From Devosia sp. (GTDB lineage Bacteria > Pseudomonadota > Alphaproteobacteria > Rhizobiales > Devosiaceae): a stretch of 64,000 bases of DNA. Of the stretch, positions 8,191-17,229 are shown in pieces; within the stretch, counting starts at the first letter, position 1; each line of letters starts with the position of its first letter. The notes below the pieces were generated by a model, which did no database searches, was not told where the DNA came from, and saw only the letters and a program-made list of their open reading frames with translations. The DNA is taken from assembly GCF_025809055.1 (NCBI RefSeq), contig NZ_CP075529.1:2343501-2407500 (forward strand). The letters run 5' to 3'. A program made the translations under genes and the position numbers.

Positions 8191-9738
8191 TCAGGCCGAA
8201 AGCCCGGCCAGAACCGCGGCGCTGTCGTGTTCGGGAACATCGCCAATCGCGGCCATTCTGCCATCCAGCTTGCCCAGCATATCGCGGAAAATGCCGGCAT
8301 AGGCAGGGTCCGCCGCAATATTGGTTAGTTCGTGCGGGTCATTTTCACAATCGAACAGTTCCCATTCCGGCGCTGCCCCGTTTGGCCTGGCGCCCAACTG
8401 GCCCAGGTCGTCATTGTACCAGTAGATCAGCTTATAGCGCTGGTCGCGCACGCCATAATGGGCCCAGCACTCGTGGATCTCGTCATTGTGCATCCAGTAG
8501 CGGTGATAGGTGAGCTGGTCCCAGTCCCCGGGAGTCTTGCCCTCGAGCACCGGCCGCATGGAGCGGCCCTGCATGTAACTGGGGATCGGCAGGCCCGCAT
8601 AGTCGAGGAAGGTCGGGGCGAAGTCGACATTGCAGGCGATATCGGCGCTGGTTGTGCCCGGCTTGATGGCGCGGGGAAAGCGCGCGAGGAACGGCATCTG
8701 CAGGCTTTCCTCATACATGAAGCGCTTGTCGAACCAGCCATGTTCACCCAGAAAGAAACCCTGGTCCGAGGTGTAGATGACGATTGTATTGTCCGTGAGG
8801 CCCTTCTCGTCGAGATAATCGAGCAGCCGTCCCACATTGTCGTCGATGGATTGAACCGTGCGCAGATAGCGCTTCATGTAGCGCTGATACTTGAACTCGG
8901 CGAAAGCCTGAGGGTCGGTGAAGGTGAAATTCTCGCCGGTTTCGGCGCAGATCACGGTGATGCTTTCCCCCTCGTGCAATTCGGGGACCTTGCGCATGAA
9001 GGGGATGAAATCGAGCATCAGCGACCCGGTTTTTTCTGCGGGACCAGAAGGGGTTACGAGACCAAGATCCTCGTAATTCATGTCCGAGCGAATGCGCATC
9101 TTCGCGGCTGCCGCGGCGGCAGCACGGTTGGAATAGTCGTCGTTGAAGGTCTCTGGCAGCGGAATATCTTCGTTTTCCCAGAGGTGATTGTATTTCGGAT
9201 CGGGCTCGAAATTGCGGTGCGGGGCCTTGTGGTGGCACATCAGGAAGAAGGGCTGGTCACCCGATTTCTCGATGAAATCCAGGCTCATATCGGTAATGAT
9301 ATCAGTGGCATAGCCCGGAATGCGGCGGCGCGAATTGTCCGGAAAAATGAACTTGGGGTCCCAGTAGTCGCCCTGCCCCGGCACCACCGCCCAGTCATCG
9401 AAACCGGTGGGATTATGCGCTGGCCCCTCGCCCATATGCCACTTGCCGAACATGCCGGTGCGATAGCCGCCGGCCCGCAAGTGCTTGGCAACATTGGGCA
9501 AACGGTTGTCGATTTCGGTATAGAGCGTGGTGACGCAATTGACGTGATTGTAGGTGCCAGTGAGGATGGCGGCGCGGCTGGGGGTGCAGATCGAGTTGGT
9601 GACATAGGTCGCGTCGTGACGCAGGCCTTCCTTGGCCAGTCGATCCAGGTTCGGCGTTGCATTGAGCCCGGCGCCATAGGCCGAAATGGCCCGCGCCGCA
9701 TGGTCGTCACTCATGATGAAAATGATATTCGGACGCAT
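8191..9738 (-). CDS. Cysteine-type sulfatase (S1 family), possibly GlcNAc-6-sulfatase-like
   Basis: A 515-residue type I sulfatase. The N-terminus has the metal-binding IMSDDHAARAIS (Asp11, Asp12), and the activation motif is C-T-P-S-R at 51-55, so Cys51 should be converted to formylglycine by the FGE of this operon. GKWHMGEGPAHNPTGFD and a later TSDQGFFLGEHGWFDKR give the remaining active-site Lys/His and Asp/Gln metal ligands. The HHKAPHRNFEPDPKY segment resembles family members acting on N-acetylglucosamine-6-sulfate; this sub-assignment is tentative. No signal peptide, so it is cytoplasmic. I chose the start at 9738 because residues begin MRPNIIFIMSDD, the standard sulfatase N-terminus; the frame remains open upstream without similarity. 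Confidence 0.92.
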   Translation of the reverse strand: MRPNIIFIMSDDHAARAISAYGAGLNATPNLDRLAKEGLRHDATYVTNSICTPSRAAILTGTYNHVNCVTTLYTEIDNRLPNVAKHLRAGGYRTGMFGKWHMGEGPAHNPTGFDDWAVVPGQGDYWDPKFIFPDNSRRRIPGYATDIITDMSLDFIEKSGDQPFFLMCHHKAPHRNFEPDPKYNHLWENEDIPLPETFNDDYSNRAAAAAAAKMRIRSDMNYEDLGLVTPSGPAEKTGSLMLDFIPFMRKVPELHEGESITVICAETGENFTFTDPQAFAEFKYQRYMKRYLRTVQSIDDNVGRLLDYLDEKGLTDNTIVIYTSDQGFFLGEHGWFDKRFMYEESLQMPFLARFPRAIKPGTTSADIACNVDFAPTFLDYAGLPIPSYMQGRSMRPVLEGKTPGDWDQLTYHRYWMHNDEIHECWAHYGVRDQRYKLIYWYNDDLGQLGARPNGAAPEWELFDCENDPHELTNIAADPAYAGIFRDMLGKLDGRMAAIGDVPEHDSAAVLAGLSA

Positions 9739-9760
9739 GGTAAAGTCCTGTAATATATAG

Positions 9761-11542
9761 CTATTCAGCGGGAACAATGGATTGCAGAGAGGCCTCGATC
9801 TGCTCGAGGCGCGTCCGGTCGAGATGCGGCACCATGCCGGCGATCTCGAGTACGGTCTTGTCATTGAAGATGGGCGGGACGGCCTTGCCGCCAAGCGCCG
9901 GCAGCGCGTCAACCAGGATTGACCGCGCATGTGAATTGGCTAGCAGACTGTTGACATCAACAGTCGCAATGACAGCATCGCGGGCAAAATCGTGCACAGT
10001 CGGTCCACGACGCTGGCCGAGCAGGACCTGCGCCCACTGTTTTTCGATCAGGAGGTGGTCCTGGGTGACCTCGCCCTCGACCGGCAGGCCCAGCCGTTCG
10101 AACTGGCTGGGCGGTGCATCATTGTCGCGCATGAGGCCGACCAGCTTCTGCGCCATGACCAGTTCGAGCGCCGCATCGCGCAGCGGCTGGGTCTGGCCTG
10201 GATCGGTCTTGAGATCATAGAGCAGCGTGCCGAACTCGGATGGGCCGCGCATGGTCCAGCCGGGCATGCGCATGACCGGAGCACCCTTGGTGAAGGAGAA
10301 GCCGGGCATCATCTCGGCCGCGGCAAATTCCTCCGGCGCAAAGCGGCTGCGCATATGCGTCGGCATCAGTGTGTGCTCAAGCAGCGGGCGGTTGGCCGGA
10401 TCGGCAGAGGAACGCATATAGACATAGCGCCCGTCGGTGACGCTGACATGGCCGCCGAAAATTCCGAACAGGCCGGCTTCGCGCACCGGGCGGTCTTCCG
10501 CCACCGCATCGCCCAGGGGGCGCCCACCCATGTCCGGCGTCGGCTCCAGCCCGAAGAAGTCGAGCAGCGTCGGAGCGATGTCGATGGTCTGCACCAGGGA
10601 TTGGCGCCGCGCCCCGGCCACGCCCGAGCGCGGGTCCCAGACGAAGAACGGGGTGTGAATGGTCTCGTCATACCAGGGCATGACCGACTTGCCCCACCAG
10701 CCCCGCTCGCCCAGCATATAGCCATGGTCGGTGCAGACGATGAGCATGGTGTCTGCCCACATGTCCTTTTCGTCCATGAGGTCCAGTACCCGGCCCAGAT
10801 TGGCGTCGCACATCGAGAGCAGCGCCAGGTAGCGGTTCCTGGCCTGATCGACCTGGGCCCTGGCTTCGGTGACCCTCGCATAGGGCGGCCAGTCGAAATC
10901 GGCTTCATTGCCGGCCTCGCTCTCTGGATAGAGGCGATGATACTGCTCGTAGCTGAAGAAGGGCTCGTGCGGATCAAACGTCTCGAGCTGCAGCATCCAG
11001 TTGTCGGCATCCGCATTGGTGTCGATGAATTCGAGCCCCGCATCGAACGTCAGCGTCTGGGGATGATCGGCCTCGTCCTCGAGATAGCTGCGGTTGATCC
11101 CGTCCTGGTTCTGCATCCGGTAGAGGATGTCCTTGAGGCGGCCGGTATCGTTCCTGTTGACGACCCCCTTCCACAGATCGCCTTCCTGGCCGCGAAAGAA
11201 CTCATAGCTCGAATAGCGGTTGTGATAGGTCGCCCCGCCATCTTCCCAATAGTGCTGATGATCGGTGATCAGATGCGTATAGACGCCATTCCTGCCCAGG
11301 ATTTCCGGCATGGAATCGTCGAAGGGCTCGATGGGGCCCCAGGAGCGGTGGAGGAAATTGTAGCGCCCCGTATGCATTTCCCGGCGCGCCGGCATGCAGG
11401 GCATAGAGCCGGCATAGCAATTCTCGAACGTCGCCGTGCGCGCCGCCAGCCGCGCGAAATTGGGCGCATGGCTCTGCGTGTCGCCATAGGGCGGCAAGAG
11501 GCGGCGGTTGAGGCTGTCGAACATGACGATGATGGCGCGCAT
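9761..11542 (-). CDS. Second cysteine-type sulfatase (S1 family)
   Basis: A 593-residue type I sulfatase, only distantly similar to its neighbour. MRAIIVMFDSLNRR supplies the first metal ligand (Asp9), and the activation motif is C-M-P-A-R at 49-53, the variant with Ala in place of the Ser of the usual C-x-P-S-R. A second site block reads VCTDHGYMLGERGWWGKS. The C-terminal 80 residues (after the LLIEKQWAQVLLG segment) are helical and not part of the core sulfatase fold. No signal peptide is visible. I chose 11542 rather than the ATG at 11578, because the latter lies inside a palindromic repeat and lacks a ribosome-binding site. Likely removes a sulfate at a different position from the first sulfatase; substrate unknown. 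Confidence 0.9.
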   Translation of the reverse strand: MRAIIVMFDSLNRRLLPPYGDTQSHAPNFARLAARTATFENCYAGSMPCMPARREMHTGRYNFLHRSWGPIEPFDDSMPEILGRNGVYTHLITDHQHYWEDGGATYHNRYSSYEFFRGQEGDLWKGVVNRNDTGRLKDILYRMQNQDGINRSYLEDEADHPQTLTFDAGLEFIDTNADADNWMLQLETFDPHEPFFSYEQYHRLYPESEAGNEADFDWPPYARVTEARAQVDQARNRYLALLSMCDANLGRVLDLMDEKDMWADTMLIVCTDHGYMLGERGWWGKSVMPWYDETIHTPFFVWDPRSGVAGARRQSLVQTIDIAPTLLDFFGLEPTPDMGGRPLGDAVAEDRPVREAGLFGIFGGHVSVTDGRYVYMRSSADPANRPLLEHTLMPTHMRSRFAPEEFAAAEMMPGFSFTKGAPVMRMPGWTMRGPSEFGTLLYDLKTDPGQTQPLRDAALELVMAQKLVGLMRDNDAPPSQFERLGLPVEGEVTQDHLLIEKQWAQVLLGQRRGPTVHDFARDAVIATVDVNSLLANSHARSILVDALPALGGKAVPPIFNDKTVLEIAGMVPHLDRTRLEQIEASLQSIVPAE

Positions 11543-11573
11543 TTCAGGCTCCGGTGGTCTGGTCTTTTCCGGC

Positions 11574-11640
11574 GTCATCCCCGCCAGGGCGGGGACATCC
11601 GTTTTTGTGCAACAGGGGTTCCAGCTTTTGCGGGAGTGAC
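11574..11640. repeat. Degenerate REP-like palindromic element
   Basis: Begins GTCATCCCCGCC and ends with TTTTGCGGGAGTGAC, with an internal CAGGGGTTCC. The same parts in the same order make up the much better preserved element at 60727-60801 (TCATTCCCGC...GCGGGAA). It sits between the sulfatase and ABC ATPase genes of one operon, and could fold in the transcript as a stabilising or processing hairpin. Confidence 0.6.
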
Positions 11641-11660
11641 CCGGAGGACATCAGCGCCCA

Positions 11661-12479
11661 TCACGACACGCCGCCATTGAGGGCGCGCAGGGCGGCGCGG
11701 CGTTCGGCCTGGCGCACCGGGTCCGCGACGGGGGCCGCCAGCAGCAGGCGCCTGGTGTAGTCATGGCGGGGATCGGCGGTGACCTGGTCGCAGTCGCCGA
11801 ACTCAACGATCTCGCCGCCGCGCATCACCGCGACCCGATGGGAAATGTGCCGCACCACCGACAGGTCGTGGCTGACGAAGAGATAGGCGACGCCGGTCCG
11901 CTCCTGGATTTCGACGAAGAGATCCAGCACGCGCTGCTGGGTCGATAGATCCAGCGCCGAGACCGGCTCATCGCAGACAATCAGATGCGGCGAGAGCGCC
12001 AGGGCCCGGGCAATGGCGATCCGCTGGCGCTGGCCGCCGGAAAATTCGCGCGGATAGCGATAGGCCGCGTCGCTGGGCAGGTTGACCTGCTCGAGCAGGG
12101 TACGCACCCGCGCCCGCGCCTCTTCGGCGCTGGCCTGGCGCCGGGCCACGATCGGCTCGACCAGGATGTCCTCGATGGTCATGGACGGATTGAGCGAGGT
12201 ATAGGGGTCCTGGAACACGGCCTGGATCGAGGCCGCCTTGCCCTTGCGGTCGCGCGGGGCGACGCCGGCAATGTCCTGCCCCTCGAACAGGATACGGCCG
12301 GAACTGACCGGGCCGATGCCGAGGATGGCCCGCCCGAGCGTGGTCTTGCCCGAACCGCTCTCCCCCACCAGGCCCACCGTTTCACCCGCACGCACGGTCA
12401 GGTTGACGTTCTTGAGGACGTGGTGGGCACCGAACCTGGTGTTCACATCGATACATTCAACGATCAGATCGTCGCTCAT
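11661..12479 (-). CDS. Oligopeptide/dipeptide-type ABC transporter ATP-binding protein (OppF/DppF-like)
   Basis: A 272-residue ATPase of the Opp/Dpp family. Walker A GESGSGKTT is at 39-47, Q-loop FQDPYTSLNP near 98, signature FSGGQRQRIAIARAL near 146, Walker B HLIVCDEPVSALD, and the switch histidine in FVSHDLSVVRHI. It forms the nucleotide-binding heterodimer with the ATPase half of the fused protein encoded immediately upstream, whose stop it overlaps (ATGA at 12476-12479). The genomic context (sulfatases, GH3 enzymes) suggests the transporter carries sulfated or plain oligosaccharides or glycosides rather than peptides; Opp-type systems that import oligosaccharides are known. Confidence 0.93.
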   Translation of the reverse strand: MSDDLIVECIDVNTRFGAHHVLKNVNLTVRAGETVGLVGESGSGKTTLGRAILGIGPVSSGRILFEGQDIAGVAPRDRKGKAASIQAVFQDPYTSLNPSMTIEDILVEPIVARRQASAEEARARVRTLLEQVNLPSDAAYRYPREFSGGQRQRIAIARALALSPHLIVCDEPVSALDLSTQQRVLDLFVEIQERTGVAYLFVSHDLSVVRHISHRVAVMRGGEIVEFGDCDQVTADPRHDYTRRLLLAAPVADPVRQAERRAALRALNGGVS

Positions 12480-14236
12480 GCCGAAACTTCCTTGAGCGTG
12501 CGGGGGCGGTAGGTGCGGGGGGTGACATCGTCGAGCACGGCGCCGAGCAGCATCTTGGTGTAGTCGTGCTGCGGGTCGGCAAAGAGCGCCTTGACCTCCG
12601 CGGTCTCGACCACCTTGCCGTCCTTCATCACCGAGACGCGGTGGCAGATATCGGCCACGACACCGAAATTGTGGGTGACGAGGATGACGGACATGCCCAT
12701 TTCGGCCTGCAGGTCGCGCAGCAGCTCCAGCACTTCGGCCTGGACCGTCACGTCGAGTGCAGTGGTCGGCTCGTCGGCGATCAGCAGATCGGGATTGCAG
12801 GAAATGGACCGGGCGATCAGCACGCGTTGCGCCATGCCGCCGGAAATCTGGTGCGGATAGGCCTTGAAGGTGCGCATCGGGTCGGGCATGCCCACCTTGG
12901 CAAGCAGTTCCAGTGCCCTTGCCTCGGCCTGGGCCCGCGACAGGCCCAGCACCGTCATCATCGGTTCGGTCAACTGGAAGCCGATGCGGAAGGCCGGATC
13001 GAGATTGCTCATCGGCTCCTGCGGCACATAGGCGATATGCCGGCCGCGCAGCCTGCGCATCTCGTCTTCGGGCAGGTTGGCGATGTCCTTGCCATCGAAC
13101 CAGATCGAGCCGGAGAGAATGCGCCCGCCGGTGGACAACAGCCCCAGGACCGCGAAGGCCGTCTGGGTCTTGCCCGAGCCGCTTTCACCCACGAGCCCCA
13201 GCACCTCGCCGCGCCGCAATTGCAGCGACACGCCCTTGACCACTTCGGTCCAGCCGGCCTTGCCGGGATAGCCAACCACGAGATCCCGCACGTCGAGCAG
13301 GATATCGGTATCGCTGGGGGCGGAACCGGCTGGACCGGCCGCCACAGCGGGCATTTTCGAGACCGCAGGAGCACGATCGCCCTGCTGCAGCCGGTCGCGG
13401 ATGGCATTGGCCAGGAGCACGAAGGAGGCAACGGTGATGGAGATGGCCAGGCCCGGCCACAGAATGGCGGTGGGCACCACGAACATATTGGCAAAGGCAT
13501 CCTGGAGCATGCCGCCCCAGGTGGGCACGGATGGATCGCCGAGGCCGAGGAATTCGAGGCCCGCCTGGATGACGATGGAAATACCGGCCACGATCGAGGT
13601 CTGGATGATCACCGGCGCCCGGATGACCAGCAGGATGTGCCGGGCGATGATCCTGAGGTCGGTGAGCCCGGACACGCGGGCGGCATCGACATAGAGCTCG
13701 TGCTTGACCCCGTTCACCAGGTTCCGCGTCAGCCGGTAGAAACCGGGCGACAGCATGATGCCGAAGATCACCATCGAGACCTGGATGGACGAACCGAGCG
13801 ACTGGTAGAAGGCCAAGAGCACGATCAGGGCCGGCAGGGCCATCAGCCCGTCGGCGATCCAGCTCATCACCACTTCGCGCCGGCCGCCGAAATAGCCGGC
13901 GAACAGGCCCGCAGTGACACCGATGGCCGCCGCGACACTGAGTGCGATCAGGGCCCCGATCAGGGTATTGCGGGCGCCATAGACCAGGCGGCTGAAGATA
14001 TCGCGGCCCGATCCGTCGCCGCCCAGGAGGTAGCCGTCGCCGGGCGGCGCATTGATCTTGAAGATCTGCAGGTCGCCGGGGGCAAAGGGGGCGATCAGCG
14101 GCGCGAACACCGCCGTCAGCACCACTACCAGCAGCAGCACAGCAGCGGTGAGGCCGAGGGGATTGGTGAGGACCGAGCGCAGGATGCTTTCGCGACCGGA
14201 GGCGGTCTGGGTCGGGCCGGAGCTTGCAGCGGACAT
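12476..14236 (-). CDS. Fused ABC transporter permease and ATP-binding protein (DppC-DppD type)
   Basis: A 586-residue natural fusion. Residues 1-285 are a DppC-like permease: a TAVFAPLIAPF first helix, the GGDGSGRDIFSRLVYGARNTL motif split over the N-terminal loop, and the EAA-like loop around the VSGLTDLRIIARHILL segment. After an Ala/Pro-rich linker (about 285-308) an ATPase follows with GESGSGKTQ as Walker A, ISGGMAQRVLIARSI as signature and LIADEPTTALD as Walker B. Its start overlaps the stop of the first permease gene by one base (TGATG). Such fusions are known in Opp/Dpp systems of actinobacteria and some Hyphomicrobiales; here it contrasts with the neighbouring system at 21029, where the two ATPases are fused instead. 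Confidence 0.93.
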   Translation of the reverse strand: MSAASSGPTQTASGRESILRSVLTNPLGLTAAVLLLVVVLTAVFAPLIAPFAPGDLQIFKINAPPGDGYLLGGDGSGRDIFSRLVYGARNTLIGALIALSVAAAIGVTAGLFAGYFGGRREVVMSWIADGLMALPALIVLLAFYQSLGSSIQVSMVIFGIMLSPGFYRLTRNLVNGVKHELYVDAARVSGLTDLRIIARHILLVIRAPVIIQTSIVAGISIVIQAGLEFLGLGDPSVPTWGGMLQDAFANMFVVPTAILWPGLAISITVASFVLLANAIRDRLQQGDRAPAVSKMPAVAAGPAGSAPSDTDILLDVRDLVVGYPGKAGWTEVVKGVSLQLRRGEVLGLVGESGSGKTQTAFAVLGLLSTGGRILSGSIWFDGKDIANLPEDEMRRLRGRHIAYVPQEPMSNLDPAFRIGFQLTEPMMTVLGLSRAQAEARALELLAKVGMPDPMRTFKAYPHQISGGMAQRVLIARSISCNPDLLIADEPTTALDVTVQAEVLELLRDLQAEMGMSVILVTHNFGVVADICHRVSVMKDGKVVETAEVKALFADPQHDYTKMLLGAVLDDVTPRTYRPRTLKEVSA

Positions 14237-15174
14237 CAGAGGCGCACCTTGGGATTGACCCAGGCATTGGCCAGGTCGATGAGGATGTTCACGATGACGA
14301 CGAGGATGATCATGGTGACGACGACGCCCATGAGGATGGGGATGTCGCCGGACAGGGCCGCCTGCACCGTGATCGAGCCGAGGCCGGGAATGGCAAAGAC
14401 GCGCTCGATGATGGCGGCACCGCCCAGGAGCCCGATGAACTGCAGCGAAAGGACGGTCAGGGCCGCCGGCATGGCATTGCGCAGCGCGTGGCGGAACAGC
14501 ACCGAAGAGGGCTTGATGCCGCCGGCCCTGAGGGTGCGCACATAGTCCTGGCGCAGGGCATCGATCATGGCGCCGCGCACCTGCTGGGAGGCCGAGGCGA
14601 TGCCCGACAGCACCAGCGCAGCCACCGGCAGGGTCAGGGAGGCCAGCCAGCCCACGGGCGAGGTGGAAAAATCGGTATAGCCGGTGGCCGGCAGCCAGCG
14701 CAGGTTGAGCGCAAAAACCACGACCAGGATCAGGCCGAGCCAGAAATTGGGCAGCGAGAACCCGACGACGCTGATCAGCTGGATCACCCGGTCGGCCCAG
14801 CCGCCGCGCACCGCCGCGGCAATGCCGAGCAGGGCCGAGATGATGCCGATGATCGAAACCGCCAGGATCACCATGGAGAGGGTCACCGGCAGGCGCCCGG
14901 AAAGGATTTTCGAGACACTCTCGCCCAGCGTCCAGGACTGGCCGAGATCGCCGCGCACCGCCTTGGACACCCAGTCGGCATATTGCACATAGAGCGGCCG
15001 GTCGATCCCCAGCTTCTGCTCGAGCGCCACGATCTGCTCGCTGGTGGCGTTGTCGCCCAGAATGTTCTGCGCCACATTGTCGGCCCCGCCGAACACCATG
15101 GCAAAGGTCAGCGTGGTGACCAGGGCCAGAAGAACCAGGCTCGAGGCCAGGCGCTTTGCGACATAGCTAAGCAT
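14236..15174 (-). CDS. ABC transporter permease (DppB/OppB-like)
   Basis: A 312-residue inner-membrane permease with six predicted helices: MLSYVAKRLASSLVLLALVTTLTFAM at the N-terminus, a long periplasmic loop with LGIDRPLYVQYADWV and GDLGQSWTLGESV, and the cytoplasmic EAA loop (QDYVRTLRAGGIKPSSVLFRHALRNA) that docks onto the ATPases. Pairs with the permease half of the downstream fusion. First gene of a minus-strand operon that continues through two ATPases, two sulfatases, a GH3 enzyme and FGE. The start at 15174 is preceded by a 191-bp divergent promoter region shared with the LysR gene. Confidence 0.94.
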   Translation of the reverse strand: MLSYVAKRLASSLVLLALVTTLTFAMVFGGADNVAQNILGDNATSEQIVALEQKLGIDRPLYVQYADWVSKAVRGDLGQSWTLGESVSKILSGRLPVTLSMVILAVSIIGIISALLGIAAAVRGGWADRVIQLISVVGFSLPNFWLGLILVVVFALNLRWLPATGYTDFSTSPVGWLASLTLPVAALVLSGIASASQQVRGAMIDALRQDYVRTLRAGGIKPSSVLFRHALRNAMPAALTVLSLQFIGLLGGAAIIERVFAIPGLGSITVQAALSGDIPILMGVVVTMIILVVIVNILIDLANAWVNPKVRL

Positions 15175-15310
15175 GTAAGCGTTCCCCCGGGCGGGCTGCC
15201 GGAAAGGGGCCCGGCCGAACGGCCGCGCCACATTGGCAAGTTGCGATCATGATGGTCCTCCGCCGCCCGCATTGTTCCGGGCTGTGTCTAGGGGCAGATT
15301 TAGCAGTTGC

Positions 15311-15350
15311 AGCGATACGCCGATAATGCAAAAAAATCCCCGAGCGATAA
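15311..15350 (+). promoter_or_regulatory. Candidate LysR operator, site A
   Basis: A 40-bp block opening with AGCGATACGCCG, followed by ATAATGCAAA and, after a CCCC run, CGATAA. Nearly the same block occurs at 20589-20629 upstream of the solute-binding protein gene of the same locus. It lies 16 bp before the LysR start codon and about 137 bp before the permease start codon. Binding by the LysR protein is an inference from position and recurrence. Confidence 0.55.
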
Positions 15351-15365
15351 CCTGAGTGCATCAAT

Positions 15366-16292
15366 ATGCTGGACCAGATCACGCATCTTTTTCGCCTGCG
15401 CACCATTCTCGACGAAGGCAGTCTGCGGCGGGCCTCCGAGAAGCTCAATGTGACCCAGCCGGCCCTGTCGCGCTCGCTGGCGCAGCTCGAGCAGTATTTC
15501 GGCCAACCCCTGGTGACGCGCCATGCGCGCGGCGTCGTGGCCACCCCCTTCGGCCAGAGGGTGCTCTCGGTATCCAACCGCATCGAGCGCTATTGGGAAA
15601 TCGCCGAGCACGAGTTGCGCAACGAGGCCATGCAGGAAAAGGCCGTCATGCGGGTGGGCGGCGGCCCGATCTGGCGTTCGGGCATCCTGTCGGGCGTGCT
15701 CAGCGAATTGCAGAAGCGCTATCCGCGCCTCGTCATCGAGTTCACCACCCTGGTCTATGGCAAGACCGTGCGCGATCTCGACGAGGGGCGGCTGGACGTC
15801 GCCTTTGGCGGGGTCTTCAACGACAGCGGATCAAGCCTGCGCATGGAACGGATCAGGCTGACGCAGGTGCACAACCATGTCATGGCCCGCGAGGACCATC
15901 CCCTGTTCACCACCGGGCAGGCGGGCAGCAAGCCCGATCTCAAACGGCTCGGCGACTATCCCTGGATCGTCTATTCCGAACTGCCGACCTATCGCGAAAT
16001 GACCGAGCACGCCGTGACCGAGCATATTGGCAGCCGGCCGGAAATCCGCTTCGTGTGCCAGAACCTGCTTTCGGTGCTGACCATGCTGCAGCACAGCGAT
16101 TGCCTCTGCGTCCTGCCGGACCTGTCGGTGGGTGCCTTCTCGGCGCCGCGCATCGTTCCCATTCCCGGCGCTTTCGGGCCCAGCACCGCCGAGGTCGGCA
16201 TGATTTTCCGGACCGAGCTCAATGACTGGGCTCCGCTCAAGACCCTGGTCGCCCTCAGCCGGGAACGGTTCGGTATCAGCGAACCCGGCTGA
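15366..16292 (+). CDS. LysR-family transcriptional regulator
   Basis: A 308-residue LysR-type regulator: winged helix-turn-helix at 1-60 (FRLRTILDEGSLRRASEKLNVTQPALSRS in two adjacent helices, then LEQYFGQPLVTRHARG), a linker helix, and a two-lobed effector domain ending at the C-terminus. It is transcribed divergently from the permease gene and is the only regulator in the sulfatase/transporter locus. The repeated 40-bp block in front of it and in front of the solute-binding protein gene makes it the likely regulator of both operons and of itself. In the family, activation normally depends on a small ligand, here perhaps a desulfated sugar. Confidence 0.93.
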   Translation: MLDQITHLFRLRTILDEGSLRRASEKLNVTQPALSRSLAQLEQYFGQPLVTRHARGVVATPFGQRVLSVSNRIERYWEIAEHELRNEAMQEKAVMRVGGGPIWRSGILSGVLSELQKRYPRLVIEFTTLVYGKTVRDLDEGRLDVAFGGVFNDSGSSLRMERIRLTQVHNHVMAREDHPLFTTGQAGSKPDLKRLGDYPWIVYSELPTYREMTEHAVTEHIGSRPEIRFVCQNLLSVLTMLQHSDCLCVLPDLSVGAFSAPRIVPIPGAFGPSTAEVGMIFRTELNDWAPLKTLVALSRERFGISEPG

Positions 16293-16309
16293 CCCTGCGC
16301 GGCGGCACC

Positions 16310-17218
16310 TCAACTCCGGACGTAGCGGTCGAGAAAGGCGAGAACCGGCGGCATGACCGCCCCCAGATCGCCGCCGACAAAGCAGTGATCGGCATGGGCG
16401 ACAGGATGCCATTCGGCAACCGCCCCGGCATCGACAAGCGCCTGATAAAGCGTTTCCCCCTGCCCCGGCGGCACGACGGAATCGAGCAGTCCGTGCTGAA
16501 TGAGGACCGGGACTGCCCCCGCGCTCACCCAGGAGATCGGGGACGCGGCCTCGGCCGCTGCCGGCCAGTCCGAAATCCTCCCGCCGATGAGACGCCCGGA
16601 GGCCGAGACCTCGCTGTCATGCACGAAACGCGCCGTGGGCAGCGCCTGGGCATCGAGGCGCTTGAGGTCGGTGACGCCATACCAGTCGACAACGGCGCGC
16701 AATCGCGGCGTGGGGCCGGCAATGCCCTCGCTCCCCTTGAAGTGATCCGGCGTCTCCAGCCCCAGAAGCAGGGCAAGGTGCCCGCCCGCGCTTTCGCCCA
16801 GGGCCGCCATCCGGTCCGGATCGATGCCGAACCGGTCGGCGTGATGGGCGAGATAGCGCAAAGCGGCGCTGCAATCCTGGATCTGGGTTGGAAACCGCCC
16901 CTCCCCGGACAGCCGGTAGGAAATCCGGGCCACCGCATAGCCGGCCACCAGAAGGTGATCGACGAAATTGATGCTGGCCAGATTGGGATGCATGGAGTGG
17001 GGGTGCCCCTGCATCCAGCCGCCGCCGTGAATATAGACCACGACCGGATGCGGCCCGGGACCGGCCGGCACGGCCAGCGACAGGGTCAGCGCGCGGAAAC
17101 CGAAGGGCTGGGCATAGAACAATTCGCGCCAGACGCGCCCGCCGCCCGGCAGGCTGTCGACACGCTCGAGGCAGACATCGAGCTCCTTGCGCGCGGCGGC
17201 GCGGGCATCGTCGGACAT
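16310..17218 (-). CDS. Alpha/beta hydrolase (esterase, hormone-sensitive-lipase-like/BD-FAE fold)
   Basis: A 302-residue cytoplasmic esterase. The oxyanion motif HGGGW is at 64-68, the nucleophile is Ser143 in GESAG, and an acid (HGLLDSVVPPGQ) and His (HADHCF) complete the triad near residues 258 and 283. The C-terminal half matches dienelactone-hydrolase and feruloyl- or acetyl-esterase relatives. The start at 17218 is 11 bp after the GH3 stop, so it is the last gene of the solute-binding protein/GH3 operon. A job in removing acyl (acetyl or feruloyl) decorations from imported glycans would fit, but is inference. Confidence 0.88.
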   Translation of the reverse strand: MSDDARAAARKELDVCLERVDSLPGGGRVWRELFYAQPFGFRALTLSLAVPAGPGPHPVVVYIHGGGWMQGHPHSMHPNLASINFVDHLLVAGYAVARISYRLSGEGRFPTQIQDCSAALRYLAHHADRFGIDPDRMAALGESAGGHLALLLGLETPDHFKGSEGIAGPTPRLRAVVDWYGVTDLKRLDAQALPTARFVHDSEVSASGRLIGGRISDWPAAAEAASPISWVSAGAVPVLIQHGLLDSVVPPGQGETLYQALVDAGAVAEWHPVAHADHCFVGGDLGAVMPPVLAFLDRYVRS

Positions 17219-17229
17219 GGCTTCCTCGA

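Noticed and set aside
11543..11578. ATG at 11578 as the start of the second sulfatase
   Set aside because: It lies in a palindromic repeat, has no ribosome-binding site, and the family N-terminus (MRAIIVMFDS) begins at 11542.
12566..14545. A 659-codon open frame on the plus strand opposite the ABC transporter genes
   Set aside because: It is antisense to two genes with clear ABC motifs and has no family similarity; long antisense frames are a normal by-product of high GC. The same holds for long opposite frames at 1671-2447, 2671-3993, 9992-11680, 17428-19011 and 61602-63164.
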